In this document: in pieces, positions 61,132-64,000 of the stretch
How the letters are laid out: every line of letters begins with the position of its first letter
Numbering within the stretch: the first letter of the stretch is position 1
Assembly: GCF_028610705.1 (NCBI RefSeq)
Contig: NZ_JAQQWT010000006.1
Coordinates: 124,001 to 188,000 of the forward strand
From: Halalkalibacter alkalisediminis
Lineage (GTDB): Bacteria; Bacillota; Bacilli; Bacillales; Bacillaceae_D
DNA length: 64,000 bases
Direction: 5' to 3'
Notes under the pieces: model-generated
What the model was told of the DNA's origin: nothing
Databases searched by the model: none
Seen by the model: only the letters and a program-made list of their open reading frames with translations
Translations under genes and position numbers: made by a program

Positions 61132-62063
61132 CCTTGATCAAGCTCTTTCTTTACTTTATCTAAAATTTCTTTTGCACCTTGATCGAGTAAAAGCTGAGAA
61201 GCCTTTTCTCCAATCTCAACAGGGTCATTGCCTGTTACCGTCTCCTTAATTAATATCTTTCCATCGGGAGAGCCGACAAGTGCTGTTAATTCGATTTGAT
61301 TTTCATCATTGACAACCGCGTATCCTGCAATCGGAACTTGACAGCCGCCTTCCATGCGATTCAAAAATGTACGTTCAGCTGTTACGGTACGAGCTGTTTT
61401 ATCATCGTTTAAGTGCTGAAGAAGCTCGATCAAATCCGCGTCATCTGCACGACATTCAAGTCCAAGAGCCCCTTGACCAACTGCCGGTACACACATAGCG
61501 GGATCTAGATATTCCGTTACTAAGTCTTCTGGGAAACCAAGACGACGAATACCTGCAGTTGCTAAAATAATGGCATCAAAGCCTTCTTCTTTTAACTTAC
61601 GCAGTCTTGTCTCGACATTCCCGCGAATCCATTTCACTTCAAGATCTGGGCGTTCCGCTAAAATTTGAGCAGATCGTCTTAAGCTGCTCGTTCCGATAAC
61701 CGCACCTGCCGGAAGATCCGCCAATTTAACGTGATGATTTGAAATTAACGCATCTCTTGCGTCTTCACGTTCAGTAATTGCAGCAAGCTTAAAGTTATCT
61801 TGTAACACAGACGGAACATCCTTCATACTATGAACCGCTAAATCTATCTCACCATCAATCAGCGCTTGCTCAATTTCCTTAACAAACAAACCTTTGCCGC
61901 CCACTTTTGAAAGGGTGACATCAAGGATACGGTCTCCTTTTGTTACGATCTTCTTCACTTCAAATTCATATCGAAGTCCTGTTTTCTTTAACTGTTCAAT
62001 TACCCAGTCCGTTTGAACGAGAGCAAGATTACTTTTTCTTGAGCCAATAACAATTTTACGCAT
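61128..62063 (-). CDS. hemC: Porphobilinogen deaminase HemC
   Basis: A 311-residue hydroxymethylbilane synthase: [20 protein letters not shown] opening, catalytic aspartate in [10 protein letters not shown], cofactor-binding arginines in [11 protein letters not shown], and the dipyrromethane-carrying cysteine in [22 protein letters not shown] before the ATG at 62061-62063 gives the B. subtilis length (314); the longest frame adds 11 codons. A gap of 101 bases separates it from hemX. Confidence 0.98.
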   Translation of the reverse strand: MRKIVIGSRKSNLALVQTDWVIEQLKKTGLRYEFEVKKIVTKGDRILDVTLSKVGGKGLFVKEIEQALIDGEIDLAVHSMKDVPSVLQDNFKLAAITEREDARDALISNHHVKLADLPAGAVIGTSSLRRSAQILAERPDLEVKWIRGNVETRLRKLKEEGFDAIILATAGIRRLGFPEDLVTEYLDPAMCVPAVGQGALGLECRADDADLIELLQHLNDDKTARTVTAERTFLNRMEGGCQVPIAGYAVVNDENQIELTALVGSPDGKILIKETVTGNDPVEIGEKASQLLLDQGAKEILDKVKKELDQG

Positions 62064-62164
62064 AACTTCCTCCAATGACATCTCTTTTCTTACCATTTAA
62101 GTTAACAAGAAACGTTTTAGTATCCATTGCTAATTTCACACTACCATTATACCTCTGTCTTTCG

Positions 62165-62980
62165 TTAGTACCAAATGTGAAAGGACGAATATTGTCCTGA
62201 TAAGAAATAGTTAATTAATAGAACGAGAAAACCAGCAATACCTAGTAACGCCATATTGTAGCCTATCACTAGTTTGACAACTCTTTGATAAATATAATAC
62301 GCATAGATCCCTAATACAACTAAAGAGCTTATGACTTTCGTATCAAAGAAAGGGACATAGCTTAGTTGACTATAGGCCCAGATAAATCCGAGAATTAAAC
62401 CAATTAATAAAAATGGCCAAGCAATCATGACCGCCCCAAATGAGAGCGAATCCAATTTAGATAATGCTCCAAATCGTAGCAATCGTTTCCCCCATAATTT
62501 CTTTTTTAACATTTGATGTTGAATGACGTACATAATTTGACAAGCAAATGATAAAGTGAAAGCTGCATATGAGAGTAGGATAAACGAAATGTGGATGACG
62601 AGGAGCTCTGAAGCTAGTAAAGCAGAAAGGGATTCTGGTACATCACCATCAGGGGTAAATAAGCTAAAAGCCATCATACTAAACCCAATCACATTTGTGA
62701 ATAAAACAAGAAAATCGACTTCAAAAAACCAGTTGATGGCAAGCGATAAAGTCACCACTAACCAGGCATAAAAGAACAATCCTTCAAAGGGGGTTAAAAG
62801 TGGCAAGCGATCTAACTCCGATGCTCGGTAGATGAAAAAGACCGTTTGCAAAACCCAAACAATAGAAAGCAACCAGAAGGCCATTCGATTGACCTTCCGG
62901 TTGTTTTGTAAGAAATCAATAAAATAACCAAGCAAACTCATGCTATATAAAACAATTGTAATAGGATAAATCCAGTTCAT
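62165..62980 (-). CDS. hemX: HemX, membrane protein affecting HemA level
   Basis: A 271-residue protein with eight hydrophobic segments of the CcsA/ResC cytochrome-assembly type, starting MNWIYPITIVLYSMSLLGYF. VTLSLAINWFFEVDFLVLFT and the WAYSQLS motif are recognisable; the WxWD heme motif is reduced to GFIWAYSQ. In B. subtilis, HemX lowers the steady-state amount of HemA. Length matches B. subtilis (276). It lies between hemA and hemC, 18 bases after hemA. Confidence 0.93.
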   Translation of the reverse strand: MNWIYPITIVLYSMSLLGYFIDFLQNNRKVNRMAFWLLSIVWVLQTVFFIYRASELDRLPLLTPFEGLFFYAWLVVTLSLAINWFFEVDFLVLFTNVIGFSMMAFSLFTPDGDVPESLSALLASELLVIHISFILLSYAAFTLSFACQIMYVIQHQMLKKKLWGKRLLRFGALSKLDSLSFGAVMIAWPFLLIGLILGFIWAYSQLSYVPFFDTKVISSLVVLGIYAYYIYQRVVKLVIGYNMALLGIAGFLVLLINYFLSGQYSSFHIWY

Positions 62981-62998
62981 TCGTTCGTCCCTTCTTTC

Positions 62999-64000
62999 TT
63001 AAGAACGGACAACAGCTTCACGTTGTCTAGAAATCTTAACAAGTTCCTTCTTTTGGTTTTCCCATTGCTGTTCTGCTTCTTCAATTTGCACTTGCTTTTC
63101 TTGCACTGCTAGTTCATCTTCAAGCGCAAAAATTTTCGTAAACAGCTCAAGTGTCGCATCAGCATCTGGTTCTCCTGCTAGTTCTTTCACCTTTGTCACA
63201 GGATCACGTAAAATCTGGTTGACGATGCTTTTCGTATGCTTATTTAACACTTTTTTTTCACGATCCGTTAAGTTCGGAAGCTTACGCTCAAGGCTGACCA
63301 TCGTTTCAGCTTGAACAGCAAGAGCTTTCGTACGTAACGCCGTAATAATTGGAACAACTCCAAGCGTATTTAACCATTGCTTAAACTCATCAATCTCTGC
63401 TTCAACCATGATTTCAATCTTTTCAGCTTCGCGCTTCCGCTCAGCTAAATTCGCCTCGACAATATTTTGCAAATCATCAATGTCATATAAGTACACATCA
63501 TCAAATTCTGCAAGTGCTGGGTCTAAATCACGTGGTACCGCAATATCGACCATGAAAAGCGGACTACCTTTGCGTTTTTTCATCGTTCCAGCTAGCATCT
63601 CTTTTGTGATAACGAAATCACGTGCACCTGTCGAACTAATCAAGACATCTGCCTCAGCTAAAGTGCGTTGCAACTCTTCCATTGGTCTCGCTTGTCCGAG
63701 AAAACGAGCTGCTAGTTCAATTGCTTTAGCCTCAGTCCGGTTAATAACCGTAATCTGTTTGGCACCGTTAGAATGAAGATGCTTCGCTGTAAGTTCGCTC
63801 ATCTTCCCCGCACCTAAAATAACGACATGCTTACCAGAGAAGTCACCAAAAATATTTTTCCCCAGTTCTACTGCAGCATAACTAACAGAAACCGCATGTG
63901 AACCAATTTCTGTTCCTGTATGAGCTTTTTTCGCCAATGTAACGGCTTGCTTAAACAGTTGGTTAAAGATCGTTCCTGTTGCCCCTTGCTCTTGCGCAAG
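62999..64000 (-). CDS. hemA: Glutamyl-tRNA reductase HemA, C-terminal part
   Basis: The gene runs off the right edge; 333 residues of about 455 are present, reading [20 protein letters not shown] at the edge. The Rossmann NADPH loop is [31 protein letters not shown] follows, and the helical dimerisation domain forms the end. HemA makes glutamate-1-semialdehyde from Glu-tRNA, the first committed step of heme synthesis here. The N-terminal catalytic cysteine domain is outside the window. It is the first of hemAXCDBL. Confidence 0.97.
   Translation of the reverse strand, partial: LAQEQGATGTIFNQLFKQAVTLAKKAHTGTEIGSHAVSVSYAAVELGKNIFGDFSGKHVVILGAGKMSELTAKHLHSNGAKQITVINRTEAKAIELAARFLGQARPMEELQRTLAEADVLISSTGARDFVITKEMLAGTMKKRKGSPLFMVDIAVPRDLDPALAEFDDVYLYDIDDLQNIVEANLAERKREAEKIEIMVEAEIDEFKQWLNTLGVVPIITALRTKALAVQAETMVSLERKLPNLTDREKKVLNKHTKSIVNQILRDPVTKVKELAGEPDADATLELFTKIFALEDELAVQEKQVQIEEAEQQWENQKKELVKISRQREAVVRS

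Noticed and set aside
1-64000. tRNA, rRNA, prophage or intact insertion sequence
   Set aside because: None seen on reading both strands: no tRNA-like cloverleaf with CCA region, no rRNA motifs, no transposase or integrase frame.

Overview
The window is chromosomal DNA of a low-GC, endospore-forming Firmicute of the family Bacillaceae. Reading the minus strand from the right edge gives the block hemA-hemX-hemC-hemD-hemB-hemL, spoVID, an unidentified gene, ysxE, valS, folC, a diguanylate cyclase gene, comC, spoIIB, maf, radC, mreBCD, minCD, (moaB), spoIVFA-spoIVFB, rng, rplU-prp-rpmA. This is the hem-to-rpmA block of Bacillus subtilis with a few insertions. The phoX-tatA-tatC unit, pst operon, c-di-AMP riboswitch and KtrAB fit the same group. 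An alkaliphilic or halotolerant relative is plausible from the ion-transport gene set, but that is inference. I see no rRNA, tRNA, CRISPR array, prophage or intact insertion sequence.

Layout. 1-2.3 kb: the 3' end of an HpaB-type flavin hydroxylase, yisL, a degenerate HPr-like gene and a decayed aldo/keto reductase. 2.3-11 kb: a phosphate-starvation locus with a PhoX phosphatase gene beside its own tatA-tatC and the pstSCAB-phoU operon, both units preceded by arrays of PhoP-type repeats. 11-16 kb: a NatAB-like ABC exporter (yhaQ/yhaP) and KtrAB potassium uptake behind a ydaO-type c-di-AMP riboswitch. 16-25 kb: accessory genes (FMN-binding protein, GrpB-like protein, GNAT pseudogene, EamA transporter, Eis-like acetyltransferase, UspA plus SulP transporter with a remnant SulP copy, a lone ArsR, and two unidentified membrane proteins). 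25-30 kb: an arsR-arsB-arsC-arsD-arsA operon with a palindromic operator across its promoter spacer. 30-32 kb: a metallo-beta-lactamase-fold hydrolase, a small protein and an amidohydrolase.

32-64 kb is the conserved sporulation, cell-shape, division and heme block, almost all on the minus strand. MreBCD/MinCD set shape and division-site placement. SpoIIB, SpoIVFA/FB, SpoVID and YsxE act in sporulation. Prp (ysxB) sits between rplU and rpmA and is expected to trim the N-terminus of its neighbour, L27. valS has a T-box leader. The hem genes build the path from glutamyl-tRNA to uroporphyrinogen precursors; hemA runs off the right edge.

The least explained structure is a set of degenerate 20-21 bp tandem repeats in four intergenic gaps (about 32.1, 45.0, 50.8 and 57.8 kb), and a 184 bp element with perfect 19 bp inverted ends at 36.7 kb. 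Coding starts were moved from the longest open frame wherever a ribosome-binding site clearly favoured an internal start.
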